Positions 27,424-35,133 of a stretch of DNA of 64,000 bases are shown piece by piece. The DNA comes from DATCZB01 sp035513215 (GTDB taxonomy: Bacteria > Pseudomonadota > Gammaproteobacteria > Steroidobacterales > Rariloculaceae), in contig DATKCK010000029.1 of NCBI GenBank assembly GCA_035513215.1, forward strand, positions 22,035 through 86,034, read 5' to 3'. The stretch's first letter is position 1. Every line of letters starts with the position of its first letter. The position numbers and the translations under genes were made by a program. The notes beneath the pieces were generated by a model. That model ran no database searches, was not told the origin of the DNA, and was given only the letters and a program-made list of their open reading frames with translations.

Positions 27424-27504
27424 AGTCAGCCTGGCCGTGAGATACGCCTGTTGTCGCTGCAGTCCCCGTCTTCTGACGGCCTGGCGGCCGCGTAAAGGTC
27501 GAAA

Positions 27505-27573
27505 GGCGTCGTCCTGACGATGGTGCCCGAGACGCTCGAACGTGCGCCCGCCGATCCCGCTCGACTAACATAG
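27505..27573 (+). pseudogene. 3' remnant of an MFS transporter gene
   Basis: Twenty-two codons read GVVLTMVPETLERAPADPARLT and end in TAG. They align without gaps, to the same stop position, with the last codons of the MFS gene ending at 17792 (VMLTLVPETLERGPTDSTERP, preceded by Phe). An in-frame stop at 27493-27495 ends it upstream. So the 3' tip of a second, diverged MFS gene is all that remains, at the right edge of the foreign-looking block. Confidence 0.65.
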
Positions 27574-27577
27574 CCCG

Positions 27578-28645
27578 ATGCAACGCGCGATTCACTGCTG
27601 CCTGATGCGCGGCGGGAGCTCCAAAGGGCTCTACTTCGAGGCTGCGAACCTGCCGGTGGACGTGGTCGAGCGGGACCGCATTCTCGTGGCGGCGATGGGC
27701 TCGGACCAGCGGCAGATCGACGGTGTCGGCGGCGCGCATCCCCTGACGAGCAAGGTCGCGATCGTGAGTCGTGCGGCCGAGGATTCGGCCGACGTCGATT
27801 ATCTGTTCGCGCAGGTCGTCGTCGGCGAGGGCCGCGTCGATACGACGCCGAACTGCGGCAACATGCTCGCGGCCGTCGGCCCGTTCGCGATCGAGGCGGG
27901 AATGATCGCGGCCGGCGACGGCGAGACGCGCGTGCGCGTACGCATGCTGAACACGGGCAACCTCTGCGAGCTCGTCGTGCAGACGCCCGGCGGGCGCGTA
28001 ACCTACGAAGGCAGCGCCAGGATAGACGGCGTGCCGGGAACGGCCGCGCCGATCGTCTGCAACTATCTCGATGTCGCGGGCTCCGTCTGCGGCTCGCTGC
28101 TGCCGACCGGCAATGCGATCGATATCGTCGACGGCATCGAGGTCACCTGCATCGACAACGGCATGCCCGTCGTCGTGCTGCGGGCGCGTGACCTCGGCAT
28201 CACTGGCCACGAGACGCGCGAGGTGCTCGATGGCAACGAGACGCTCAAGCAAAGGCTCGAGTCGATCCGATTGCAGATCGGGCCGAAGATGAATCTCGGC
28301 GACGTCACGAGCAAGGTCGTTCCGAAAATGAGCCTGATCTCGGCGCCGCGGGCCGGCGGGCATGTCAACACGCGCACGTTCATTCCTCACGATTGCCACG
28401 CCGCGATCGGCGTACTCGGCGCCGTCTCGGTAGCGACTGCCTGCATCGTCCCCGGCACCGTGGCCGAAGGCATCGCCACCGTTCCCGAAGGGTCGATCAA
28501 GCAGATGTCGGTCGAGCATCCGTCGGGCGAGTTCTCGGTGACGCTGGAGGTCGGCGGCACGCCCGACGCGCCCGAGGTGCTGAAGGCGGGACTGCTACGC
28601 ACCGCGCGGCTCATCATGCGAGGCGAGGTATTCGTGGTTCAGTGA
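27578..28645 (+). CDS. galD: PrpF-family isomerase, probable 4-oxalomesaconate tautomerase
   Basis: A 355-residue protein of the PrpF/DapF-fold family. It starts with CCLMRGGSSKGLYFEAANLP and has VGGAHPLTSKVAIV, DTTPNCGNMLAAVGPFAIE with the active-site Cys, and a C-terminal half with a matching fold. GalD/LigU-type members isomerise 4-oxalomesaconate in protocatechuate and gallate degradation. ligC and ligI lie 3.5 kb downstream, which supports this over the PrpF methylcitrate role. It starts four bases after the MFS remnant. The next gene overlaps its stop (GTGA). Confidence 0.75.
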   Translation: MQRAIHCCLMRGGSSKGLYFEAANLPVDVVERDRILVAAMGSDQRQIDGVGGAHPLTSKVAIVSRAAEDSADVDYLFAQVVVGEGRVDTTPNCGNMLAAVGPFAIEAGMIAAGDGETRVRVRMLNTGNLCELVVQTPGGRVTYEGSARIDGVPGTAAPIVCNYLDVAGSVCGSLLPTGNAIDIVDGIEVTCIDNGMPVVVLRARDLGITGHETREVLDGNETLKQRLESIRLQIGPKMNLGDVTSKVVPKMSLISAPRAGGHVNTRTFIPHDCHAAIGVLGAVSVATACIVPGTVAEGIATVPEGSIKQMSVEHPSGEFSVTLEVGGTPDAPEVLKAGLLRTARLIMRGEVFVVQ

Positions 28646-29331
28646 GGATTGCACTCGCATTCGATGTCTACGGCACGCTGATCGACACGGCCGGCGTCGT
28701 CGCTGAGCTGCGCGCGCTCGTCGGCAATCGTGCCGAGGCCTTCTCGGCACTCTGGCGCGAGAAGCAGCTCGAGTACTCGTTCCGGCGCGCGCTGATGCGC
28801 CGCTACGCGAAGTTCTCCGTCTGTGTCAGCGAGTCGCTCGATTATGTCTCGGCCCGTCTCGACGTCTCACTGGCGGACGAGGACAGGGCGCGTGTGCTCG
28901 GCGTTTTCGGCGCCCTGCCGGCTTTCGACGATGTCGACTATTGCCTGGCCCGGCTCGACATCGGCGAGTTCGGGCTCTATGCGTTGTCGAACGGGTCGCG
29001 CGACGCCGTCGAGAAACTGCTCGAGAACGCCGGGATCAACGAGCGGTTCGCCGATATCGTCAGCGTCGACGAGATCGAGACGTTCAAGCCGGATCCAGCC
29101 GTCTACGAGCATTTCCTTAAGCGGGCCGGTGTGGACGGCAGCCACGCGTGGCTGATCTCGGGGAACCCTTTCGACGTGATCGGCGCCCAGTCGGCCGGGA
29201 TGAACGGCGTCTGGGTCAAGCGGTCTCTCGATGCGGTCTACGATCCCTGGGGCGTCGAGCCGACGCTGACGGCTTCGAGTCTTGCCGAGCTGGGTCCGAA
29301 GCTGCAGGAGTTCCTCGCGCGAAGCCGCTGA
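28642..29331 (+). CDS. Haloacid dehalogenase, type II (HAD family)
   Basis: A 229-residue HAD enzyme. Motif I is FDVYGTLIDT with nucleophile Asp9. The segment ALSNGS is motif II, the Lys of motif III is in IETFKPDPAVYEHF (about 152), and motif IV has SGNPFDVIGAQSAGMNGVWVKR. LWREKQLEYSFRRALM is typical of L-2-haloacid dehalogenases, which convert 2-haloacids to hydroxyacids. The GTG start overlaps the galD stop, so the two are translationally coupled. Confidence 0.85.
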   Translation: MRIALAFDVYGTLIDTAGVVAELRALVGNRAEAFSALWREKQLEYSFRRALMRRYAKFSVCVSESLDYVSARLDVSLADEDRARVLGVFGALPAFDDVDYCLARLDIGEFGLYALSNGSRDAVEKLLENAGINERFADIVSVDEIETFKPDPAVYEHFLKRAGVDGSHAWLISGNPFDVIGAQSAGMNGVWVKRSLDAVYDPWGVEPTLTASSLAELGPKLQEFLARSR

Positions 29332-29334
29332 AGC

Positions 29335-30588
29335 TCATCGAGCTTCTGCTCCGGCATCCGCGCGCGGCAGGATCAGCACGACGAGCCAGCAGGCCGCGGT
29401 GCAGGCTGCGCCGATCGAGACCAGCGAGTCGAACGCGCGTTCCGCGCCGAGGCGCGCGGCCCACGACTCGTACCAGCCGCCGCCAACGCGGCTGCCGAGC
29501 GAGTAGCTCAGGTTGCTTAGCGCCATCAGCAAGGCGAACACCGTGCCGGCCGATGCCGGCGGGCAATAGCGCGCGGCGAGATCGAGCTGCGCGAGCGTCG
29601 TGAACATGTAGGCGAAACCGACCGCGCCCGCGATGACGAGCGCCGAAAGCCAGCCCGACAGCGCAAAGTAGCTGAGGCTCGAGATCAGCATCGCGACGAG
29701 AGAGATATGAATGATCGACCGCACGCGGAAGCGCGGCGAGAGCCAGCCATAGACGAAGCAGCCGACGATCGCGGCGGCGCTGCCGACCGAGTACATCGTG
29801 CCGACGACGGTCTCGCTGATGCCGAGCGCGCCGGTCAGGTGGACATAGAGCACGTCGGCCGAGAACGGGTTGAAGTTGAGCAGGATCAGAAAGAGCGCAA
29901 CGGGCAGAATATAGCCTGCGCGGATCGCACCGAGCGTCTGTCTCAGCGTCGCTCGAGCCTGGCCGGCATCGAGCCGTGCCGGCGGCTCGCGATCGAGGAC
30001 GCGCCAGGCCACGAAAAAGCTCAGCAACGAGAACGCCCCGGCCAGTACGAACCCGAGCTGCTGCGCGCCGCGCTCGCTCAGCAGGCCGCCGGCAACACCG
30101 GTCAGAATGCCGGCCGCATAGAGCGACGCCCACTGCACGGACTGAAGTCGACCCGTCAGCCCGAGCGGCTGGCCCTTTTCGACCATCAGGGCATCCGCGA
30201 CGACATCGGCGAGCGCGACGCCGGCGCAGGGCACGAGCAGCACGAGTGTCAGCGTGCCGACGGATCCGGGCGGAAGCTCGAGCGTTCCCGCGAGCATGAG
30301 GCCGATTCCCGCCATCAGCGTCGCAAGCAGCAGGTAGCTCCTGCGTCTCGATCCCAGGATCGGAACGAAATCGCTCAGGAGCCCGAGCAGCGGCTTCAGA
30401 TACCAGGGCAGGCCGACGATGAGCATGAAGCCCGCGATCTCATCGGCGCCGAGACCCCAGCTCCTGAGCAGCGATCGCGTCGGTTGCGCGATCAGTCCCT
30501 CGGTTGGCTCGCCGACGCCCTGGACGAAATAGATGAAACCGAAGAGCAGCGCGAGCCGGGATGCCGGTGAACGCGCTGCGACGCTCAC
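29335..30588 (-). CDS. MFS transporter, folate-biopterin (BT1)-like
   Basis: A 417-residue transporter with 12 predicted helices. The segment YFVQGVGEPTEGLIAQPTRS at the start, LPWYLKPLLGLLSDFVPILG then SRRRSYLLL near residues 60-90, and CAGVALADVVADALMVEKGQ are typical of the BT1/FBT group. In bacteria these carry aromatic or folate-like compounds. It converges on the HAD gene with three bases between stops and lies 19 bp downstream of the aldehyde dehydrogenase, so it is probably in that operon. Confidence 0.78.
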   Translation of the reverse strand: MSVAARSPASRLALLFGFIYFVQGVGEPTEGLIAQPTRSLLRSWGLGADEIAGFMLIVGLPWYLKPLLGLLSDFVPILGSRRRSYLLLATLMAGIGLMLAGTLELPPGSVGTLTLVLLVPCAGVALADVVADALMVEKGQPLGLTGRLQSVQWASLYAAGILTGVAGGLLSERGAQQLGFVLAGAFSLLSFFVAWRVLDREPPARLDAGQARATLRQTLGAIRAGYILPVALFLILLNFNPFSADVLYVHLTGALGISETVVGTMYSVGSAAAIVGCFVYGWLSPRFRVRSIIHISLVAMLISSLSYFALSGWLSALVIAGAVGFAYMFTTLAQLDLAARYCPPASAGTVFALLMALSNLSYSLGSRVGGGWYESWAARLGAERAFDSLVSIGAACTAACWLVVLILPRADAGAEAR

Positions 30589-30607
30589 TCGCGGTTATCC
30601 CGATCGA

Positions 30608-32044
30608 TCACCGTGCGACGCTGATGACTTCGGGCTCCATGTAGGACTTGAGCCCGAGATGCGAGTACTGCCGGCCGAGCCCGGATTCCTTCGCGCCGCC
30701 GAAAGGCACGATGGCCGAGGTCGCGCGATGCTGATTGACCCAGGCCGTGCCGACCTCGAGTCGCGCGGCGATGGCCTTGCCGCGCTCGATGTCGGACGTC
30801 CAGACCGATCCCGACAGGCCGAATCGAGTGTCGTTCGCGCGCCTTATCGCATCGTCGAGATCGGAGTACTTCAGGATCGGCACGACGGGTCCGAATTGCT
30901 CCTCGGCGACGAGCCGGCTGTCGTCGCTGACGTCGGTGACGAGCGTCGGCGGAATGAAGTAGCCGGGCGTATCGGGAATCTCGCCGCCGCAAAGAATCCT
31001 CGCGCCGCTCGCCTTCGTGTCCTCGATGAGCTCGCGTACCTTGTCGTACTGCATCTTGTTCTGCAAGGGTCCGAGTGTCGTCGCAGGATCGAGTCCGCTG
31101 CCGACTCTCGCTTTCGACGCTTCCTCGACGAGCGCATCGCAGAGCGCGTCGTAGATGCTCTCATGGGCGTAGATGCGCTTGATCGCCATGCAGACCTGGC
31201 CCGAGTTGACGAACGAGGCGAAGAAAACCTTCTTTGCGATCGCCTTCGGGTCGACGTCCTCAAGAATGATCGCCGGATCGTTGCCGCCGAGCTCGAGCGT
31301 CAGGCGCTTCATCGTGCCGGCGGCGCTTGCAAAGACCTTCTTGCCGGTCGTAACGGAACCGGTGAACGAGATCTTGTCGATGCCGGGGTGCTCCGTCATC
31401 AGCCGGCCGAGCTCGTCGCCGCCGGCGAGCACGTTAGCGACGCCGGCCGGCACGAGCCGAGCGAGCAGCTCGCCGAGCTTCAGCGTCGTCAGCGGTGTGT
31501 AGGGCGAGGGCTTCAGGATGACGGTGTTGCCGGTGTAGAGCGCGGAGACGAGCGGCCCGAGCGCGAGGTTCACGGGCGCGTTCCACGGCGTGATGATGCC
31601 GACGACGCCGAGCGGCCGGTAATGGAGCTCAATAAGGCGCTCGTCGTTGTCGACGAGCGTCTCGATCGGGAGCTCGATTGCCACCATGCCTTCCGATTGC
31701 GCGGCGCCGCGGTCGATCTCGGCGACCGACTGGCCGAGTGGCTTGCCTTGCTCGAGCGTCAGGAGCTCGGCCAGCGCGTCCTGATGCTCGCGCAGCGCCC
31801 CCGCCAGGCGCCGGATGACCTCGGCGCGGGCGGCGAAGCCGATATCCCGCCAGGCCGGCGCGGCACGGCGCGCGGCCGCGACGGCGCGTTCGAGCTCGGG
31901 CTCACCGGCCGCCGGGCAGCGCGCGAACACGCTGCCCGTTGCCGGATTAACGACGTCGAGCGTGCTCTCGCCTCCGGTCAGCTTGCCGTCGATGAGCAGG
32001 GAGAAATCCGTGCGCACGGGATCGGTGGCGGCGGCCTTGACCAT
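30608..32044 (-). CDS. NAD(P)-dependent aldehyde dehydrogenase
   Basis: A 478-residue ALDH superfamily enzyme. The Asn in TPWNAPVN, the general base Glu251 in LTLELGGNDP, and the nucleophile Cys285 in NSGQVCMAIKR are all present, and GSVTTGKKV marks the cofactor site. Closest styles are vanillin, benzaldehyde and succinate-semialdehyde dehydrogenases. In this catabolic setting vanillin oxidation is possible but not shown. The ATG at 32044 has GGAGAAGC upstream; the open frame to 32362 is antisense to ligC. It is divergent from ligC and probably shares its control region. Confidence 0.86.
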   Translation of the reverse strand: MVKAAATDPVRTDFSLLIDGKLTGGESTLDVVNPATGSVFARCPAAGEPELERAVAAARRAAPAWRDIGFAARAEVIRRLAGALREHQDALAELLTLEQGKPLGQSVAEIDRGAAQSEGMVAIELPIETLVDNDERLIELHYRPLGVVGIITPWNAPVNLALGPLVSALYTGNTVILKPSPYTPLTTLKLGELLARLVPAGVANVLAGGDELGRLMTEHPGIDKISFTGSVTTGKKVFASAAGTMKRLTLELGGNDPAIILEDVDPKAIAKKVFFASFVNSGQVCMAIKRIYAHESIYDALCDALVEEASKARVGSGLDPATTLGPLQNKMQYDKVRELIEDTKASGARILCGGEIPDTPGYFIPPTLVTDVSDDSRLVAEEQFGPVVPILKYSDLDDAIRRANDTRFGLSGSVWTSDIERGKAIAARLEVGTAWVNQHRATSAIVPFGGAKESGLGRQYSHLGLKSYMEPEVISVAR

Positions 32045-32100
32045 AGGTAAGCTTCTCCGGGGATCGTTCTGAATGCAGAAAGGCTGTGTTAACCTGTTTG

Positions 32101-32128
32101 GCGAGAATAATACATCAACGATTCTCGC
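32101..32128. promoter_or_regulatory. Inverted repeat operator between aldehyde dehydrogenase and ligC
   Basis: GCGAGAAT at 32101-32108 and its exact complement ATTCTCGC at 32121-32128 are separated by 12 bp. The spacing and position (about 30-60 bp before ligC, within the divergent spacer) suit a dimeric regulator. TAATAC at 32108-32113 inside it could be a -10 element. No regulator gene is adjacent. Confidence 0.5.
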
Positions 32129-32159
32129 ATTCCCCTCGATCGATCCTGCGGAGACTTGC

Positions 32160-33101
32160 ATGAAGATTGTCATGGTTGGCCAGGGCGCGTTTGGCCAGAA
32201 GCATTTGGACGGACTCAAGAACATCGACGGCGTCGAGGTCGTAAGCCTCGCGGGCGGCAAGCTCGAGTCGGTCGAGGCCGTCGCGCAGAAGTACGGCATC
32301 GGGCACTGGACGTCCGATCTGGCCGAGGCGCTCGAGCAGCCCGGCGTCGATGCGGCGATCATTGCGTCGCCGACGCAGATGCACGCGGCTCAGGCGATTC
32401 AGTGCCTCGAGGCCGGCAAGCACGTCGAGATCGAGATTCCGATTGCCGATTCACTCGCGGATGCGAAGGCGATCGCAAAGGCGCAGGAGAAGTCGGGCGT
32501 GATCGCGATGGCGGGCCACACGCGGCGATTCAATCCGTCACATCAATGGGTGCACAACAGGGTCGTCGCCGGGGAGCTCAAGCTCCAACATCTCGTCGTT
32601 CAGACATTTTTCTTTCGCCGCAAGAACATCAACCTCGAGGGCAAGCCGAGGAGCTGGACCGATCATTTGCTCTGGCATCATGCCTGCCATACGGTCGATC
32701 TCTTCCAGCATCAGACCGGCGAGACGGCATCCGATGTCCACGCGTTCGAAGGGCCGACGCATCCGGAGCTCGGGATCGCGCTGGACATGAGCATCGGCAT
32801 GAAGGTGCCTTCCGGCGCCACCTGCACGCTCGCGCTCTCGTTCAACAACGACGGGCCGCAGGGCACGTTCTTCCGCTACATCTGCGACAATGGCACCTAT
32901 ATCGCGCGCTATGACGATCTCGTCGACGGCAAGGAGAATCCGATCGATCTGTCGGGCGTCGCCGTGTCGATGAACGGTATCGAGCTTCAGGATCGCGAGT
33001 TCATTGCCGCGATTCGCGAGGGCAGGGAGCCGAACGGCAGCGTCGCGCAGGTCCTGCCGGCGATGGAGACCCTGCATCGTCTGGAGCAATGCCTTGGGTG
33101 A
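32160..33101 (+). CDS. ligC: 4-carboxy-2-hydroxymuconate-6-semialdehyde dehydrogenase
   Basis: A 313-residue Gfo/Idh/MocA oxidoreductase that oxidises the protocatechuate 4,5-cleavage product (as its hemiacetal) to 2-pyrone-4,6-dicarboxylate. The Rossmann start is VMVGQGAFGQKHLDGLKNID. EIPIADSLADA, GHTRRFNPSHQWVHN and PRSWTDHLLWHHACHTVDLF match Sphingobium LigC closely, and length also agrees (about 315). ATG 32160 is the family start. It is followed 13 bp later by ligI, so the two consecutive steps are cotranscribed. Confidence 0.88.
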   Translation: MKIVMVGQGAFGQKHLDGLKNIDGVEVVSLAGGKLESVEAVAQKYGIGHWTSDLAEALEQPGVDAAIIASPTQMHAAQAIQCLEAGKHVEIEIPIADSLADAKAIAKAQEKSGVIAMAGHTRRFNPSHQWVHNRVVAGELKLQHLVVQTFFFRRKNINLEGKPRSWTDHLLWHHACHTVDLFQHQTGETASDVHAFEGPTHPELGIALDMSIGMKVPSGATCTLALSFNNDGPQGTFFRYICDNGTYIARYDDLVDGKENPIDLSGVAVSMNGIELQDREFIAAIREGREPNGSVAQVLPAMETLHRLEQCLG

Positions 33102-33114
33102 GATTGCCGTCTGT

Positions 33115-33969
33115 ATGGCGCCGGACCCCGCTACGAAGGTGCCGAAATACAAACCGCCGTCCGGCGCCTGCGACGCTCACTGCCATATCTTCGGTCCCGG
33201 CGATGTCTATCCCTACGCTCCGGACAGAAGCTACACGCCGCCCGATGCTCCGCTCGCCCGGTTCAAGGAGCTACAGGCGACGCTCGGGCTCGAACGCGCC
33301 GTGCTCGTCAACGCGAGCTGCCACGGCACCGACAACACTGTCATTCTCGACGCGATTGCGCAAAGCAACGGGCAGTATCGCGGCGTCGCGAACGTCGACG
33401 CGGCGATCACGGACGCGGAGCTTGAGCGCCTGGACGAAGGCGGCGTCCGCGGTATTCGCTTCAACTTCGTCCAGCACCTCGGCGGCACGCCGGATCTCGG
33501 CGAGTTCGATGCGCTCGTGCATCGCATCGTGCCGCTCGGGTGGCACGTCGTTTTGCACTTCGACGCGAAGGACCTCGTCGATTTCGGCGACATGCTGCGC
33601 GATCTTCCCGTGCCTTTCATTATCGACCACATGGGCCGCGTGCCGACGAAGGACGGCCTCGATCAGAAGCCGTTCAGGATATTGCTCGATACGGCCCGGA
33701 TGGACAACTGCTGGGTCAAGATCTGCGGTGCCGAGCGGGTCTCGTCGGTCGGGCCGCCGTTCACCGACGCCGTGCCGTTCGCCCAAGCCGTGATCGAGGT
33801 CGCGCCGCAGCGCACGCTCTGGGGCACCGACTGGCCGCATCCGAACATCAAGCGCCACATGCCGAACGACGGCGATCTCGTCGATCTGATCCCGCTCTTC
33901 ATGCCGGATCCTGCGTTACAGCGGACGGTTCTCGTCGACAATCCTCATCGACTTTACGGGTTTGCGTAA
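33115..33969 (+). CDS. ligI: 2-pyrone-4,6-dicarboxylate lactonase
   Basis: A 284-residue amidohydrolase that opens the lactone of PDC to oxalomesaconate/4-carboxy-2-hydroxymuconate. The pattern matches LigI: ACDAHCHIFGP, NASCHGTDNTVILDAIA, GVRGIRFNFVQHLGG, FIIDHMGR and the catalytic Asp in LWGTDWPHPN (about 240-249). Like LigI it lacks the usual metal-ligand Lys of most amidohydrolases. A TTG seven codons upstream is an alternative start. Its stop is nine bases before the left edge of palindrome copy 2. Confidence 0.88.
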   Translation: MAPDPATKVPKYKPPSGACDAHCHIFGPGDVYPYAPDRSYTPPDAPLARFKELQATLGLERAVLVNASCHGTDNTVILDAIAQSNGQYRGVANVDAAITDAELERLDEGGVRGIRFNFVQHLGGTPDLGEFDALVHRIVPLGWHVVLHFDAKDLVDFGDMLRDLPVPFIIDHMGRVPTKDGLDQKPFRILLDTARMDNCWVKICGAERVSSVGPPFTDAVPFAQAVIEVAPQRTLWGTDWPHPNIKRHMPNDGDLVDLIPLFMPDPALQRTVLVDNPHRLYGFA

Positions 33970-33978
33970 TGGTGCGTA

Positions 33979-34035
33979 ATGGGGTCAGACCCCTTTCAGC
34001 TTTCCGGAGGAAAGCTGAAAGGGGTCTGACCCCAT
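33979..34035. repeat. Long nested palindromic repeat, copy 2
   Basis: Two perfect 27-bp arms (33979-34005 and 34009-34035) around a 3-base loop. Each arm carries the nested palindrome GGGGTCAGACCCC, and the 19-base core GGGGTCAGACCCCTTTCAG is identical to copy 1, while the inner stem (CTTTCC against copy 1 GTTGGCCG) differs. The left flank has GCGTAATGG duplicated in tandem (33964-33972 and 33974-33982). The right flank has a degenerate GCGACC(C)CGT duplication. It lies between the ligI stop and the convergent modC stop. Confidence 0.88.
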
Positions 34036-34062
34036 CTGCGACCGACCCCGTCTGCGACCCCG

Positions 34063-35133
34063 TCACCCGAACGCTTCCAGCGCGACCGTCTTGATCAGCG
34101 CATACACCGGCCGGCCCTCGCCGAGCTCGAGCTCGCGGGCGGCATCGGCCGTCACGCGCGCCTTCAAAAGCTGATCGCCGACCGCGAGGCTGACGAGAAC
34201 CTGATCGCCGCGGGACGGCTCGAGCTTGCGGACCGTCGCCGCCAGGCAGTTGCGGATGCTGATTCGCGCGACGGGCTCTGCGGCCAGGATGACGTCGCGC
34301 GGATGCACGCGCAGTCGCACGATATCGCCTGGCTGGCCGGCCATGCGCGGAATGCGAAGCTCTCCCGACGGCAGCGAAGCAATCGTCAGGCCGCCGCTGT
34401 GATTCGCGATGCGAGCTTCGAGCACGAGGCCCGGCTCTTCGAGCCCGGCGAGCAGCTCGAAATCGCCGCGCTCGAGAATCTCGCGGGCGCTGCCTCGCGC
34501 GACGACCTTCCCGCCGGCAAGCAGAACGACCGTATCGGCCAGGTAGACGAGCTCGTCGATATCGTGCGTGACATAGATGATCGGCATGCCGTATCGCCTC
34601 GGCAGGCTCCGGATCAGCGGCAGGAGCTCATGCTTGCGGGACCGATCGAGCGAGCTCAGCGGCTCATCCATGAGCAGCAGCCCGGGATTCGCGAGCAGGG
34701 CTCTGGCAACCGCGACGCGCTGCCGTTCGCCGCCGGAAAGCGCGCCGGGATATCGGTGCAGCAGCTCATGGAGATCGAAGGTCTCGACGGTCTCGTCGAG
34801 GTCGATCGGACCGGTCCGCCCGCCGTGGCGGCGCGGAAACTCGAGATTGCCGCGCACGTCGAGATGGGGGAAGAGCCTTCCATCCTGGAACACATAGCCG
34901 ATCCTGCGGGCTTCGGCCTCGAGTCTCGCTTTCGGTCCGAGCCATTGCTCGCCACGGCACGTCACGCGACCGCGAGCCGCGGGCTCGAGGCCGGCAATGA
35001 CGCGCAGGAGCGAAGTCTTCCCCGATCCATTGGCGCCGAAAACCGCCGTGATCCCCGAAAGGTCGAACGACTCCCTGACCGCGAGCCGGAAGGCCTCGCG
35101 GTCGAGTTCGATGTCGAGCTCGAGCAGATCCAT
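34063..35133 (-). CDS. modC: Molybdate ABC transporter ATP-binding protein
   Basis: A 356-residue ATPase. Walker A is GANGSGKTS (33-41), Q-loop YVFQDGRLFPHL, signature LSGGERQRVAVARAL (about 132-146), Walker B LLLMDEPLSSLD and the H-loop His in YVTHDIDELVY. The C-terminal third is a TOBE/MOP domain (about 290-352, ISIRNCLAATVRKLE) that binds molybdate, which separates ModC from other importers. It overlaps modB by one base. It faces ligI across the palindrome. Confidence 0.88.
   Translation of the reverse strand: MDLLELDIELDREAFRLAVRESFDLSGITAVFGANGSGKTSLLRVIAGLEPAARGRVTCRGEQWLGPKARLEAEARRIGYVFQDGRLFPHLDVRGNLEFPRRHGGRTGPIDLDETVETFDLHELLHRYPGALSGGERQRVAVARALLANPGLLLMDEPLSSLDRSRKHELLPLIRSLPRRYGMPIIYVTHDIDELVYLADTVVLLAGGKVVARGSAREILERGDFELLAGLEEPGLVLEARIANHSGGLTIASLPSGELRIPRMAGQPGDIVRLRVHPRDVILAAEPVARISIRNCLAATVRKLEPSRGDQVLVSLAVGDQLLKARVTADAARELELGEGRPVYALIKTVALEAFG

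Noticed and set aside
27424..27504. Terminator after the EEP fusion gene
   Set aside because: Partial complementarity between GGCCTGGCGGCC-type segments exists, but there is no run of T and the stem is imperfect.
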